Source: Bimastos eiseni
Lineage: Eukaryota; Annelida; Clitellata; Crassiclitellata; Lumbricidae
DNA: 64,000 bases
Direction: 5' to 3'
Assembly: GCA_959347315.1 (NCBI GenBank)
Contig: OY365815.1
Coordinates: 496,001 to 560,000, forward strand
Notes under the pieces: generated by a model
What the model saw: the letters and a program-made list of their open reading frames with translations, nothing else
The model's database searches: none
What the model was told of the DNA's origin: nothing
Made by a program: the position numbers and the translations under genes
Part shown: positions 47,290-61,219 of the stretch, piece by piece
Numbering within the stretch: the stretch's first letter is position 1
Layout: each line of letters begins with the position of its first letter

Positions 47290-48056
47290 GCCCTGGCCAA
47301 CAAACATCCATCATACATTCAGGACGCCTATGACCTCATAAACAGAATCAGAGACACTACAATAAAACCACACTATATCTTAGTCACAGGTGATGTCACA
47401 GCATTATATACAGATATGAACGTAGATAGAACCATCACTACTGTAAAAGAATTCTTCCGTAAAAATCCAAAAACTAACAGACTAGACGCTGAACTCTTAG
47501 AACTCCTGGAAATAGCAATGAAAACTGATGACTTCTCTTTCTGCAACAAACTCTTCCCACAAATGTTTGGGACAGCTATGGGGGAAGAACCTTTGCACGT
47601 GACTTAGCAAACATGTACCTGGTAGAATTTGAGCAAAAAGCAATGGAGGCCTTCCACATTCACCCACTTGACTTCTTCCGTTTTCTTGACGATATCTCCT
47701 TCATATGACCCGGTATTGTCGAGGAGCTAAAACAATATGAGGCATTTCTAAATTCTTTAATCCCTGACATTACAGTAACCTTAACATACAATGACACTGA
47801 AATTAACTTCCTTGACACAACGATTTCTAGATACACAGACCAGGACAGGACTACACTGCAGACGAGAGTTTAGTTTAAACAGACAGACACGCACCAATTA
47901 CTGCACAGGTCATCATTCCATCCCAAACACACATTCACTGGCATTCTGAAATCCCAAATTTTAAGATTTAAGAGATTATCTTCATTTAATTTAGAACGGA
48001 CTTCGATTACTCATGTAAGACACTATTTGACAGTCCGTTACACAGAGGATATATAG
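47290..48056 (+). pseudogene. U30: PLE RT fragment, broken
   Basis: 46,177-bp copy of U1 with both of its stops (47706-47708 and 47871-47873). Confidence 0.86.
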
Positions 48057-48100
48057 CAAACGACTACTAAGGGAAACTAAGACTAACACATGGACCAGAC

Positions 48101-48700
48101 GTGAAAAGAGTCCTAAAACTAAGAACACCGATAACAATCTCCTCCCTCCCAGTAGTCATTCCGTACAACCCACTATCTATGCGCATATTTTATGAATGGA
48201 AGAAAATCCTCATGCAAGATAATAATACACTGCAGCATTACCGCATAATACCAGCCCACTCTAGAAATAGGAACCTAAAAGAATTACTAGCTCCATGTAA
48301 AAATAAGCCTATAAAACCCACGCAAAATACTAACATAGGTTCAAACAAATGTAACACACCTTCATGCACACAATCATGCCCATACATAACAGTCTCCAAA
48401 ACATACTCAAGCACATACACACGCCGCAAGTACACCATAATCAAGCGACTAGGCTGCCAAGGCACTAACACAATCTGTCTAATAACTTGTAGCGCCTGCA
48501 ACGAACAATACATAGACCACACACAAGGCAAAGTAGTAGAAGGCCTATTAGAACACATCCACAATATAACGAATCAGCATAATAACCCACTAGCAAACCA
48601 CTTCAACTCAAACAACCACTCACTAGAAAATGTTACAGTTATGCCAACAGTCACTGTTGCTGCATTAGAAATGGCTCTTTTCAGGCCAACAGTAATATAA
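48101..48700 (+). pseudogene. U30: GIY-YIG endonuclease, long subtype, open frame
   Basis: 199 codons, the same protein as U1. Confidence 0.86.
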
Positions 48701-49036
48701 TAGGTAGGCCTTCTGTGGGTTATTACGCTTATTTGTTATATTGTGGATGTGTCCTAATAGGCCTTCTATTCGTCCTCATCAAACTCAGCAGCATCGGCAC
48801 TGCATCGTCGTCATCATCATCCTCACCATCATCATCATCATCATCATCATCATAATCATTATCATCATCATCATCACCACCACCCCAACCATTACCGCCA
48901 TGATCACATCCACCAGCACCAATATCATTAGCATCATCAGACCTCACCCGCCATCTGTGATTCTCCCATCAACGAACTGTGCCCGTGCTCAACAATCACC
49001 TCGTGACTCGACACCTAACCCTGACCCTGACCCTAG

Positions 49037-49805
49037 GCCCTGGCCAACAAACATCCATCATACATTCAGGACGCCTATGACTTCATATACAGAATCAGAG
49101 ACACTACAATAAAACCAAACTATATCTTAGTCACAGGTGATGTCACAGCATTATATACAGATATGAACGTAGATAGAACCATCACTACTGTAAAAGAATT
49201 CTTCCGTAAAAATCCAAAAACTAACAGACCAGACGCTGAACTCTTAGAACTCCTGGAAATAGCAATGAAAACTGATGACTTCTCCTTCTGCAACAAACTC
49301 TTCCCACAAATGTTTGGGACAGCTATGAGGGAAGAACCTTTGCGCGTTACTTAGCAAACATGTACCTGGTAGAATTTGACCAAAAAGCAATGGAGGCCTT
49401 CCACATTCACCCACTTGACTTCTTCCGGTTTCTTGACGATATCTCCTTCATATGACCCGGTACTGTCGAGGAGCTAAAACAATATGAGGCATTTCTAAAT
49501 TCTTTAATCACTGACATTACAGTAACCTTAACATACAATGACACTGAAATATTAACTTCCTTGACACAACGACTTCTAGATACACAGTCCAGGACAGGAC
49601 TACACTGCAGACGAGAGTTTATTTTAAACAGACAGACACGCACCATTTACTGCACAGCTCATCATTCCATCCCAAACACACATTCACTGGCATTCTGAAA
49701 TCCCAAATTTTAAGATTTAAGAGATTATCTTCATTTAATTTAGAACGGACTTCGATTACTCATGTAAGACACTATTTGACAGTCCGATACACAGAGGATA
49801 TATAG
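49037..49805 (+). pseudogene. U31: PLE RT fragment, broken
   Basis: Copy of U2 with the TGA at 49453-49455 and the TA insertion. Confidence 0.86.
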
Positions 49806-49819
49806 CAAACGACTACTAA

Positions 49820-50440
49820 GTGAAACTAAGACTAACTCATGGACCAGACGTGAAAAGAGTCCTAAAACTAAGAACACCGATAACAATCTCCTCCCTCCCA
49901 GTAGTCATTCCGTACAACCCACTATCTATGCGCATATTATATGAATGGAAGAAATTCCTCATGCAAGATAATAATACACTGCAGCATTACCGCATAATAC
50001 CAGCCCACTCTAGAAATAGGAACCTAAAAGCTCCACGTAAAAATAAGCCTATAAAACCCACGCAAAATACTAACATAGGTTCAAACAAATGTAACACACC
50101 TTCATGCACACAATCATGCCCATACGCAACAGTCTCCAAAACATACTCAACCACATACACACGCCGCAAGTACACCATAATCAAGCGACTAGGCTGCCAA
50201 GGCACTAACACAATCTACCTAATAACTTGTAGCGCCTGCAACGAACAATACATAGACCACACACAAGGCAAAGTAGTAGAAGGCCTATGAGAACACATCC
50301 ACAATATAACGAATCAGCATAATAACCCACTAGCAAACCACTTCAACTCAAACAACCACTCACTAGAAAATGTTACAGTTATGCCAACAGTCACTGTTGC
50401 TGCATTAGAAATGGCTCTTTTCAGGCCAACAGTAATATAA
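49820..50440 (+). pseudogene. U31: GIY-YIG endonuclease, short subtype, internal stop
   Basis: TGA at 50288-50290; K-P-T-Q variant. Confidence 0.86.
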
Positions 50441-50776
50441 TAGGTAGGCTTTCTGTGGGTTATTACGCTTATTTGTTATATTGTGGATGTGTCCTAATAG
50501 GCCTTCTATTCGTCCTCATCAAACTCAGCAGCATCGGCACTGCATCGTCGTCATCATCATCCTCACCATCATCATCATCATCATCATCATCATAATCATC
50601 ATCATCATCATCATCACCACCACCCCAACCATTACCGCCATGATCACATCCACCAGCACCAATATCATTAGCATCATCAGACCTCACCCGCCATCTGTGA
50701 TTCTCCCATCAACGAACTGTGCCCGTGCTCAACAATCACCTCGTGACTCGACACCTAACCCTGACCCTGACCCTAG

Positions 50777-51545
50777 GCCCTGGCCAACAAACATCCATCA
50801 TACATTCAGGACGCCTATGACTTCATATACAGAATCAGAGACACTACAATAAAACCAAACTATATCTTAGTCACAGGTGATGTCACAGCATTATATACAG
50901 ATATGAACGTAGATAGAACCATCACTACTGTAAAAGATTTCTTCCGTAAAAATCCAAAAACTAACAGACCAGACGCTGAACTCTTAGAACTCCTGGAAAT
51001 AGCAATGAAAACTGATGACTTCTCCTTCTGCAACAAACTCTTCCCACAAATGTTTGGGACAGCTATGAGGGAAGAACCTTTGCGCGTTACTTAGCAAACA
51101 TGTACCTGGTAGAATTTGACCAAAAAGCAATGGAGGCCTTCCACATTCACCCACTTGACTTCTTCCGGTTTCTTGACGATATCTCCTTCATATGACCCGG
51201 TACTGTCGAGGAGCTAAAACAATATGAGGCATTTCTAAATTCTTTAATCACTGACATTACAGTAACCTTAACATACAATGACACTGAAATATTAACTTCC
51301 TTGACACAACGACTTCTAGATACACAGTCCAGGACAGGACTACACTGCAGACGAGAGTTTATTTTAAACAGACAGACACGCACCATTTACTGCACAGCTC
51401 ATCATTCCATCCCAAACACACATTCACTGGCATTCTGAAATCCCAAATTTTAAGATTTAAGAGATTATCTTCATTTAATTTAGAACGGACTTCGACTACT
51501 CATGTAAGACACTATTTGACAGTCCGTTACACAGAGGATATATAG
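50777..51545 (+). pseudogene. U32: PLE RT fragment, broken
   Basis: Has the D-F-F change of U26 and U29 but not their TAA. It therefore looks like an intermediate of that lineage or a partial conversion. The TGA and TA insertion are present. Confidence 0.86.
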
Positions 51546-51559
51546 CAAACGACTACTAA

Positions 51560-52180
51560 GTGAAACTAAGACTAACTCATGGACCAGACGTGAAAAGAGT
51601 CCTAAAACTAAGAACACCGATAACAATCTCCTCCCTCCCAGTAGTCATTCCGTACAACCCACTATCTATGCGCATATTATATGAATGGAAGAAATTCCTC
51701 ATGCAAGATAATAATACACTGCAGCATTACCGCATAATACCAGCCCACTCTAGAAATAGGAACCTAAAAGCTCCACGTAAAAATAAGCCTATAAAACACA
51801 CGCAAAATACTAACATAGGTTCAAACAAATGTAACACACCTTCATGCACACAATCATGCCCATACGCAACAGTCTCCAAAACATACTCAACCACATACAC
51901 ACGCCGCAAGTACACCATAATCAAGCGACTAGGCTGCCAAGGCACTAACACAATCTACCTAATAACTTGTAGCGCCTGCAACGAACAATACATAGACCAC
52001 ACACAAGGCAAAGTAGTAGAAGGCCTATGAGAACACATCCACAATATAACGAATCAGCATAATAACCCACTAGCAAACCACTTCAACTCAAACAACCACT
52101 CACTAGAAAATGTTACAGTTATGCCAACAGTCACTGTTGCTGCATTAGAAATGGCTCTTTTCAGGCCAACAGTAATATAA
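51560..52180 (+). pseudogene. U32: GIY-YIG endonuclease, short subtype, internal stop
   Basis: TGA at 52028-52030; K-H-T-Q variant. Confidence 0.86.
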
Positions 52181-52504
52181 TAGGTAGGCTTTCTGTGGGT
52201 TATTACGCTTATTTGTTATATTGTGGATGTGTTCTAATAGGCGTTCTATTCGTCCTCATCAAACTCAGCAGCATCGGCACTGCATCGTCGTCATCATCAT
52301 CCTCACCATCATCATCATCATCATCATCATCATAATCATCACCACCCCAGCCATTACCGCCATGATCACATCCACCAGCACCATTATCATATGTATCATG
52401 AGACCTCACCCGCCATCTGTGATTCTCCCACCAACGAACTGTGCCCGTGCTCAACAATCACCTCGTGATTCGACACCTAACCCTGACCCTGACCCTGACC
52501 CTAG
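52181..52504 (+). repeat. U32-U33 linker with contracted TCA tract and expanded telomere-like patch
   Basis: Arm 2 of the inverted repeat lies at 52195-52248. The TCA tract (from about 52285) loses most of its second half and goes straight from the TAA interruption to CACCACC. The telomere-like patch at 52478-52504 has three consecutive CCCTGA units where most have two. Both simple repeats therefore change length independently. Confidence 0.85.
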
Positions 52505-53271
52505 GCCCTGGCCAACAAACATCCATCATACATTCAGGACGCCTATGACCTCATAAACAGAATCAGAGACACTACAATAAAACTACACTATATCTTAGTC
52601 ACAGGTGATGTCACAGCATTATATACAGATATGAACGTAGATAGAACCATCACTACTGTAAAAGAATTCTTCCGTAAAAATCCAAAAACTAACAGACCAG
52701 ACGCTGAACTCTTAGAACTCCTGGAAATAGCAATGAAAACTGATGACTTCTCCTTCTGCAACAAACTCTTCCCACAAATGTTTGGGACAGCTATGGGGGA
52801 AGAACCTTTGCACGTGACTTAGCAAACATGTACCTGGTAGAATTTGAGCAAAAAGCAATGGAGGCCTTCCACATTCACCCACTTGACTTCTTCCGTTTTC
52901 TTGACGATATCTCCTTCATATGACCCGGTATTGTCGAGGAGCTAAAACAATATGAGGCATTTCTAAATTCTTTAATCCCTGACATTACAGTAACCTTAAC
53001 ATACAATGACACTGAAATTAACTTCCTTGACACAACGATTTCTAGATACACAGACCAGGACAGGACTACACTGCAGACGAGAGTTTAGTTTAAACAGACA
53101 GACACGCACCAATTACTGCACAGGTCATCATTCCATCCCAAACACACATTCACTGGCATTCTGAAATCCCAAATTTTAAGATTTAAGAGATTATCTTCAT
53201 TTAATTTAGAACGGACTTCGATTACTCATGTAAGACACTATTTGACAGTCCGATACACAGAGGATATATAG
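52505..53271 (+). pseudogene. U33: PLE RT fragment, broken
   Basis: U1 type with both stops (52921-52923, 53086-53088). The motif A part has N-R-P-D where U1 has N-R-L-D. Confidence 0.86.
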
Positions 53272-53315
53272 CAAACGACTACTAAGGGAAACTAAGACTA
53301 ACACATGGACCAGAC

Positions 53316-53915
53316 GTGAAAAGAGTCCTAAAACTAAGAACACCGATAACAATCTCCTCCCTCCCAGTAGTCATTCCGTACAACCCACTATCTATGCGCA
53401 TATTTTATGAATGGAAGAAAATCCTCATGCAAGATAATAATACACTGCAGCATTACCGCATAATACCAGCCCACTCTAGAAATAGGAACCTAAAAGAATT
53501 ACTAGCTCCATGTAAAAATAAGCCTATAAAACCCACGCAAAATACTAACATAGGTTCAAACAAATGTAACACACCTTCATGCACACAATCATGCCCATAC
53601 ATAACAGTCTCCAAAACATACTCAAGCACATACACACGCCGCAAGTACACCATAATCAAGCGACTAGGCTGCCAAGGCACTAACACAATCTGTCTAATAA
53701 CTTGTAGCGCCTGCAACGAACAATACATAGACCACACACAAGGCAAAGTAGTAGAAGGCCTATTAGAACACATCCACAATATAACGAATCAGCATAATAA
53801 CCCACTAGCAAACCACTTCAACTCAAACAACCACTCACTAGAAAATGTTACAGTTATGCCAACAGTCACTGTTGCTGCATTAGAAATGGCTCTTTTCAGG
53901 CCAACAGTAATATAA
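53316..53915 (+). pseudogene. U33: GIY-YIG endonuclease, long subtype, open frame
   Basis: 199 codons, U1-type protein. It matches U3 at an offset of 47,899 bp. Confidence 0.86.
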
Positions 53916-54251
53916 TAGGTAGGCCTTCTGTGGGTTATTACGCTTATTTGTTATATTGTGGATGTGTCCTAATAGGCCTTCTATTCGTCCTCATCAAACT
54001 CAGCAGCATCGGCACTGCATCGTCGTCATCATCATCCTCACCATCATCATCATCATCATCATCATCATAATCATCATCATCATCATCATCACCACCACCC
54101 CAACCATTACCGCCATGATCACATCCACCAGCACCAATATCATTAGCATCATCAGACCTCACCCGCCATCTGTGATTCTCCCATCAACGAACTGTGCCCG
54201 TGCTCAACAATCACCTCGTGACTCGACACCTAACCCTGACCCTGACCCTAG

Positions 54252-55020
54252 GCCCTGGCCAACAAACATCCATCATACATTCAGGACGCCTATGACTTCA
54301 TATACAGAATCAGAGACACTACAATAAAACCAAACTATATCTTAGTCACAGGTGATGTCACAGCATTATATACAGATATGAACGTAGATAGAACCATCAC
54401 TACTGTAAAAGAATTCTTCCGTAAAAATCCAAAAACTAACAGACCAGACGCTGAACTCTTAGAACTCCTGGAAATAGCAATGAAAACTGATGACTTCTCC
54501 TTCTGCAACAAACTCTTCCCACAAATGTTTGGGACAGCTATGAGGGAAGAACCTTTGCGCGTTACTTAGCAAACATGTACCTGGTAGAATTTGACCAAAA
54601 AGCAATGGAGGCCTTCCACATTCACCCACTTGACTTCTTCCGGTTTCTTGACGATATCTCCTTCATATGACCCGGTACTGTCGAGGAGCTAAAACAATAT
54701 GAGGCATTTCTAAATTCTTTAATCACTGACATTACAGTAACCTTAACATACAATGACACTGAAATATTAACTTCCTTGACACAACGACTTCTAGATACAC
54801 AGTCCAGGACAGGACTACACTGCAGACGAGAGTTTATTTTAAACAGACAGACACGCACCATTTACTGCACAGCTCATCATTCCATCCCAAACACACATTC
54901 ACTGGCATTCTGAAATCCCAAATTTTAAGATTTAAGAGATTATCTTCATTTAATTTAGAACGGACTTCGATTACTCATGTAAGACACTATTTGACAGTCC
55001 GATACACAGAGGATATATAG
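54252..55020 (+). pseudogene. U34: PLE RT fragment, broken
   Basis: 47,899-bp copy of U4, with the TGA and TA insertion. Confidence 0.86.
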
Positions 55021-55034
55021 CAAACGACTACTAA

Positions 55035-55655
55035 GTGAAACTAAGACTAACTCATGGACCAGACGTGAAAAGAGTCCTAAAACTAAGAACACCGATAACA
55101 ATCTCCTCCCTCCCAGTAGTCATTCCGTACAACCCACTATCTATGCGCATATTATATGAATGGAAGAAATTCCTCATGCAAGATAATAATACACTGCAGC
55201 ATTACCGCATAATACCAGCCCACTCTAGAAATAGGAACCTAAAAGCTCCACGTAAAAATAAGCCTATAAAACACACGCAAAATACTAACATAGGTTCAAA
55301 CAAATGTAACACACCTTCATGCACACAATCATGCCCATACGCAACAGTCTCCAAAACATACTCAACCACATACACACGCCGCAAGTACACCATAATCAAG
55401 CGACTAGGCTGCCAAGGCACTAACACAATCTACCTAATAACTTGTAGCGCCTGCAACGAACAATACATAGACCACACACAAGGCAAAGTAGTAGAAGGCC
55501 TATGAGAACACATCCACAATATAACGAATCAGCATAATAACCCACTAGCAAACCACTTCAACTCAAACAACCACTCACTAGAAAATGTTACAGTTATGCC
55601 AACAGTCACTGTTGCTGCATTAGAAATGGCTCTTTTCAGGCCAACAGTAATATAA
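55035..55655 (+). pseudogene. U34: GIY-YIG endonuclease, short subtype, internal stop
   Basis: TGA at 55503-55505. K-H-T-Q here, where U4 has K-P-T-Q. Confidence 0.86.
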
Positions 55656-55991
55656 TAGGTAGGCTTTCTGTGGGTTATTACGCTTATTTGTTATATTGTG
55701 GATGTGTTCTAATAGGCGTTCTATTCGTCCTCATCAAACTCAGCAGCATCGGCACTGCATCGTCGTCATCATCATCCTCACCATCATCATCATCATCATC
55801 ATCATCATAATCATCATCATCATCATCATCACCACCACCCCAACCATTACCGCCATGATCACATCCACCAGCACCAATATCATTAGCATCATCAGACCTC
55901 ACCCGCCATCTGTGATTCTCCCATCAACGAACTGTGCCCGTGCTCAACAATCACCTCGTGACTCGACACCTAACCCTGACCCTGACCCTAG

Positions 55992-56760
55992 GCCCTGGCC
56001 AACAAACATCCATCATACATTCAGGACGCCTATGACTTCATATACAGAATCAGAGACACTACAATAAAACCACACTATATCTTAGTCACAGGTGATGTCA
56101 CAGCATTATATACAGATATGAACGTAGATAGAACCATCACTACTGTAAAAGAATTCTTCCGTAAAAATCCAAAAACTAACAGACCAGACGCTGAACTCTT
56201 AGAACTCCTGGAAATAGCAATGAAAACTGATGACTTCTCCTTCTGCAACAAACTCTTCCCACAAATGTTTGGGACAGCTATGAGGGAAGAACCTTTGCGC
56301 GTTACTTAGCAAACATGTACCTGGTAGAATTTGACCAAAAAGCAATGGAGGCCTTCCACATTCACCCACTTGACTTCTTCCGGTTTCTTGACGATATCTC
56401 CTTCATATGACCCGGTACTGTCGAGGAGCTAAAACAATATGAGGCATTTCTAAATTCTTTAATCACTGACATTACAGTAACCTTAACATACAATGACACT
56501 GAAATATTAACTTCCTTGACACAACGACTTCTAGATACACAGTCCAGGACAGGACTACACTGCAGACGAGAGTTTATTTTAAACAGACAGACACGCACCA
56601 TTTACTGCACAGCTCATCATTCCATCCCAAACACACATTCACTGGCATTCTGAAATCCCAAATTTTAAGATTTAAGAGATTATCTTCATTTAATTTAGAA
56701 CGGACTTCGACTACTCATGTAAGACACTATTTGACAGTCCGATACACAGAGGATATATAG
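55992..56760 (+). pseudogene. U35: PLE RT fragment, broken
   Basis: 47,899-bp copy of U5, with the TGA and TA insertion. The segment before motif A has K-P-H-Y in place of K-P-N-Y. Confidence 0.86.
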
Positions 56761-56802
56761 CAAACGACTACTAAGTGAAACTAAGTAACTCATGGACCAG
56801 AC

Positions 56803-57393
56803 GTGAAAAGAGTCCTAAAACTAAGAACACCGTTAACAATCTCCTCCCTCCCAGTAGTCATTCCGTACAACCCACTATCTATGCGCATATTATATGAATG
56901 GAAGAAATTCCTCATGCAAGATAATAATACACTGCAGCATTACCGCATAATACCAGCCCACTCTAGAAATAGGAACCTAAAAGCTCCACGTAAAAATAAG
57001 CCTATAAAACCCACGCAAAATACTAACATAGGTTCAAACAAATGTAACACACCTTCATGCACACAATCATGCCCATACGCAACAGTCTCCAAAACATACT
57101 CAACCACATACACACGCCGCAAGTACACCATAATCAAGCGACTAGGCTGCCAAGGCACTAACACAATCTACCTAATAACTTGTAGCGCCTGCAACGAACA
57201 ATACATAGACCACACACAAGGCAAAGTAGTAGAAGGCCTATGAGAACACATCCACAATATAACGAATCAGCATAATAACCCACTAGCAAACCACTTCAAC
57301 TCAAACAACCACTCACTAGAAAATGTTACAGTTATGCCAACAGTCACTGTTGCTGCATTAGAAATGGCTCTTTTCAGGCCAACAGTAATATAA
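56803..57393 (+). pseudogene. U35: GIY-YIG endonuclease, short subtype, internal stop
   Basis: Has the 2-bp upstream deletion of U5 and U26 and the T-P-L-T change. TGA at 57241-57243. Confidence 0.85.
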
Positions 57394-57735
57394 TAGGTAG
57401 GCTTTCTGTGGGTTATTACGCTTATTTGTTATATTGTGGATGTGTTCTAATAGGCGTTCTATTCGTCCTCATCAAACTCAGCAGCATCGGCACTGCATCG
57501 TCGTCATCATCATCCTCACCATCATCATCATCATCATCATCATCATAATCATCATCATCATCATCATCATCATCACCACCACCCCAGCCATTACCGCCAT
57601 GATCACATCCACCAGCACCATTATCATATGTATCATCAGACCTCACCCGCCATCTGTGATTCTCCCACCAACGAACTGTGCCCGTGCTCAACAATCACCT
57701 CGTGATTCGACACCTAACCCTGACCCTGACCCTAG

Positions 57736-58502
57736 GCCCTGGCCAACAAACATCCATCATACATTAAGGACGCATATGACTTCATAAACAGAATCAGAGA
57801 CACCACAATAAAACCACACTATATCTTAGTCACAGGTGATGTAACAGCATTATATACAGATATGAACGTAGATAGAACCATCACTACTGTAAAAGAATTC
57901 TTCCGTAAAAATCCAAAAACCAACAGACTAGACGCTGAACTCTTAGAACTCCTGGAAATAGCAATGAAAACTGATGACTTCTCCTTCTGCAACAAACTCT
58001 TCCCACAAATGTTTCGGACAGCTATGAGGGAAGAACCATTGCACGTAACTTAGCAAACATGTACCTGTTAGAATTTGACCAAAAAGCAATGGAGGCCTTC
58101 CACATTCACCCACTTGACTTCTTCCGGATTCTTGACGATATCTCCTTTATATGGCCCGGTACTGTCGAGGAGCTAAAACAATATGAGGCATTTCTAAATT
58201 CTTTAATCCCTGACATTACAGTAACCTTAACATACAATGACACTGATATTAACTTCCTTGACACAACGATTTCTAGATACACAGACCAGGACAGGACTAC
58301 ACTGCAGACGAGAGTTTATTTTAAACAGACAGACACGCACCAATTACTGCACAGCTCATCATTCCATCCCAAACACACATTCACTACCATTCTGAAATGG
58401 CAAATTTTAAGATTTAAGAGATTATCTTCATTTAATTTAGAACGAACTTCGATTACTCATGTAAGACACTATTTGACAGTCCGATACACAGAGGATATAT
58501 AG
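57736..58502 (+). pseudogene. U36: PLE RT fragment, LDD part fully open
   Basis: The RT part (58059-58502, 147 codons) is of the U18/U19/U22 type, with F-R-I-L-D-D and T-I-L-K-W-Q. It has the TA insertion at the end of the thumb that those units lack. It is the only well-preserved RT outside 10.6-35.8 kb apart from U27. Confidence 0.87.
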
Positions 58503-58516
58503 CAAACGACTACTAA

Positions 58517-59137
58517 GTGAAACTAAGACTAACTCATGGACTAGACGTGAAAAGAGTCCTAAAACTAAGAACACCGATAACAATCTCCTCCCTCCCAGTA
58601 GTCATTCCGTACAACCCACTATCTATGCGCATATTATATGAATGGAAGAAATTCCTCATGCAAGATAATAATACACTGCAGCATTACCGCATAATACCAG
58701 CCCACTCTAGAAATAGGAACCTAAAAGCTCCACGTAAAAATAAGCCTATAAAACACACGCAAAATACTAACATAGGTTCAAACAAATGTAACACACCTTC
58801 ATGCACACAATCATGCCCATACGCAACAGTCTCCAAAACATACTCAACCACATACACACGCCGCAAGTACACCATAATCAAGCGACTAGGCTGCCAAGGC
58901 ACTAACACAATCTACCTAATAACTTGTAGCGCCTGCAACGAACAATACATAGACCACACACAAGGCAAAGTAGTAGAAGGCCTATTAGAACACATCCACA
59001 ATATAACGAATCAGCATAATAACCCACTAGCAAACCACTTCAACTCAAACAACCACTCACTAGAAAATGTTACAGTTATGCCAACAGTCACTGTTGCTGC
59101 ATTAGAAATGGCTCTTTTCAGGCCAACAGTAATATAA
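58517..59137 (+). pseudogene. U36: GIY-YIG endonuclease, short form, open for 206 codons
   Basis: Shares L-D-V-K-R and the open E-G-L-L-E-H helix with U20 but keeps the Cys that U20 lost. The unit joins a U22-type RT to a U20-type EN. Confidence 0.86.
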
Positions 59138-59263
59138 TAGGTAGGCCTTCTGTGGGTTATTACGCTTATTTGTTATATTGTGGATGTGTCCTAATAGGCC
59201 TTCTATTCGTCCTCATCAAACTCAGCAGCATCGGCACTGCATCGTCGTCATCATCATCCTCAC

Positions 59264-59313
<50 letters not shown>

Positions 59314-59473
59314 CCACCACCCCAACCATTACCGCCATGATCACATCCACCAGCACCAATATCATTAGCATCATCAGACCTCACCCGCCATCTGTGATTC
59401 TCCCATCAACGAACTGTGCCCGTGCTCAACAATCACCTCGTGACTCGACACCTAACCCTGACCCTGACCCTAG
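59138..59473 (+). repeat. U36-U37 linker with the longest uninterrupted TCA tract
   Basis: Arm 2 lies at 59152-59205. The tract from about 59264 to 59313 is unbroken TCA because the TAA interruption seen in most units is TCA here. As a result a GTG-started frame of 62 codons (59152-59340) runs from a hydrophobic segment into poly-Ser; I do not consider it a gene. Confidence 0.85.
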
Positions 59474-60242
59474 GCCCTGGCCAACAAACATCCATCATAC
59501 ATTCAGGACGCCTATGACTTCATATACAGAATCAGAGACACTACAATAAAACCAAACTATATCTTAGTCACAGGTGATGTCACAGCATTATATACAGATA
59601 TGAACGTAGATAGAACCATCACTACTGTAAAAGAATTCTTCCGTAAAAATCCAAAAACTAACAGACCAGACGCTGAACTCTTAGAACTCCTGGAAATAGC
59701 AATGAAAACTGATGACTTCTCCTTCTGCAACAAACTCTTCCCACAAATGTTTGGGACAGCTATGAGGGAAGAACCTTTGCGCGTTACTTAGCAAACATGT
59801 ACCTGGTAGAATTTGACCAAAAAGCAATGGAGGCCTTCCACATTCACCCACTTGACTTCTTCCGGTTTCTTGACGATATCTCCTTCATATGACCCGGTAC
59901 TGTCGAGGAGCTAAAACAATATGAGGCATTTCTAAATTCTTTAATCACTGACATTACAGTAACCTTAACATACAATGACACTGAAATATTAACTTCCTTG
60001 ACACAACGACTTCTGGATACACAGTCCAGGACAGGACTACACTGCAGACGAGAGTTTATTTTAAACAGACAGACACGCACCATTTACTGCACAGGTCATC
60101 ATTCCATCCCAAACACACATTCACTGGCATTCTGAAATCACAAATTTTAAGATTTAAGAGATTATCTTCATTTAATTTAGAACGGACTTCGACTACTCAT
60201 GTAAGACACTATTTGACAGTCCGATACACAGAGGATATATAG
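59474..60242 (+). pseudogene. U37: PLE RT fragment, broken
   Basis: TGA at 59890-59892 and the TA insertion. A private change (CTGGATAC for CTAGATAC) lies near 60014. Confidence 0.86.
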
Positions 60243-60256
60243 CAAACGACTACTAA

Positions 60257-60877
60257 GTGAAACTAAGACTAACTCATGGACCAGACGTGAAAAGAGTCCT
60301 AAAACTAAGAACACCGATAACAATCTCCTCCCTCCCAGTAGTCATTCCGTACAACCCACTATCTATGCGCATATTATATGAATGGAAGAAATTCCTCATG
60401 CAAGATAATAATACACTGCAGCATTACCGCATAATACCAGCCCACTCTAGAAATAGGAACCTAAAAGCTCCACGTAAAAATAAGCCTATAAAACACACGC
60501 AAAATACTAACATAGGTTCAAACAAATGTAACACACCTTCATGCACACAATCATGCCCATACGCAACAGTCTCCAAAACATACTCAACCACATACACACG
60601 CCGCAAGTACACCATAATCAAGCGACTAGGCTGCCAAGGCACTAACACAATCTACCTAATAACTTGTAGCGCCTGCAACGAACAATACATAGACCACACA
60701 CAAGGCAAAGTAGTAGAAGGCCTATGAGAACACATCCACAATATAACGAATCAGCATAATAACCCACTAGCAAACCACTTCAACTCAAACAACCACTCAC
60801 TAGAAAATGTTACAGTTATGCCAACAGTCACTGTTGCTGCATTAGAAATGGCTCTTTTCAGGCCAACAGTAATATAA
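60257..60877 (+). pseudogene. U37: GIY-YIG endonuclease, short subtype, internal stop
   Basis: TGA at 60725-60727; U0-type protein. Confidence 0.86.
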
Positions 60878-61219
60878 TAGGTAGGCTTTCTGTGGGTTAT
60901 TACGCTTATTTGTTATATTGTGGATGTGTTCTAATAGGCGTTCTATTCGTCCTCATCAAACTCAGCAGCATCGGCACTGCATCGTCGTCATCATCATCCT
61001 CACCATCATCATCATCATCATCATCATCATAATCATCATCATCATCATCATCATCATCACCACCACCCCAGCCATTACCGCCATGATCACATCCACCAGC
61101 ACCATTATCATATGTATCATCAGACCTCACCCGCCATCTGTGATTCTCCCACCAACGAACTGTGCCCGTGCTCAACAATCACCTCGTGATTCGACACCTA
61201 ACCCTGACCCTGACCCTAG

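Noticed and set aside
59152..59340. Hydrophobic plus poly-Ser frame as a small membrane protein gene
   Set aside because: The hydrophobic part is the reverse complement of EN sequence (inverted-repeat arm 2). The frame is long only because this unit has a pure TCA tract.
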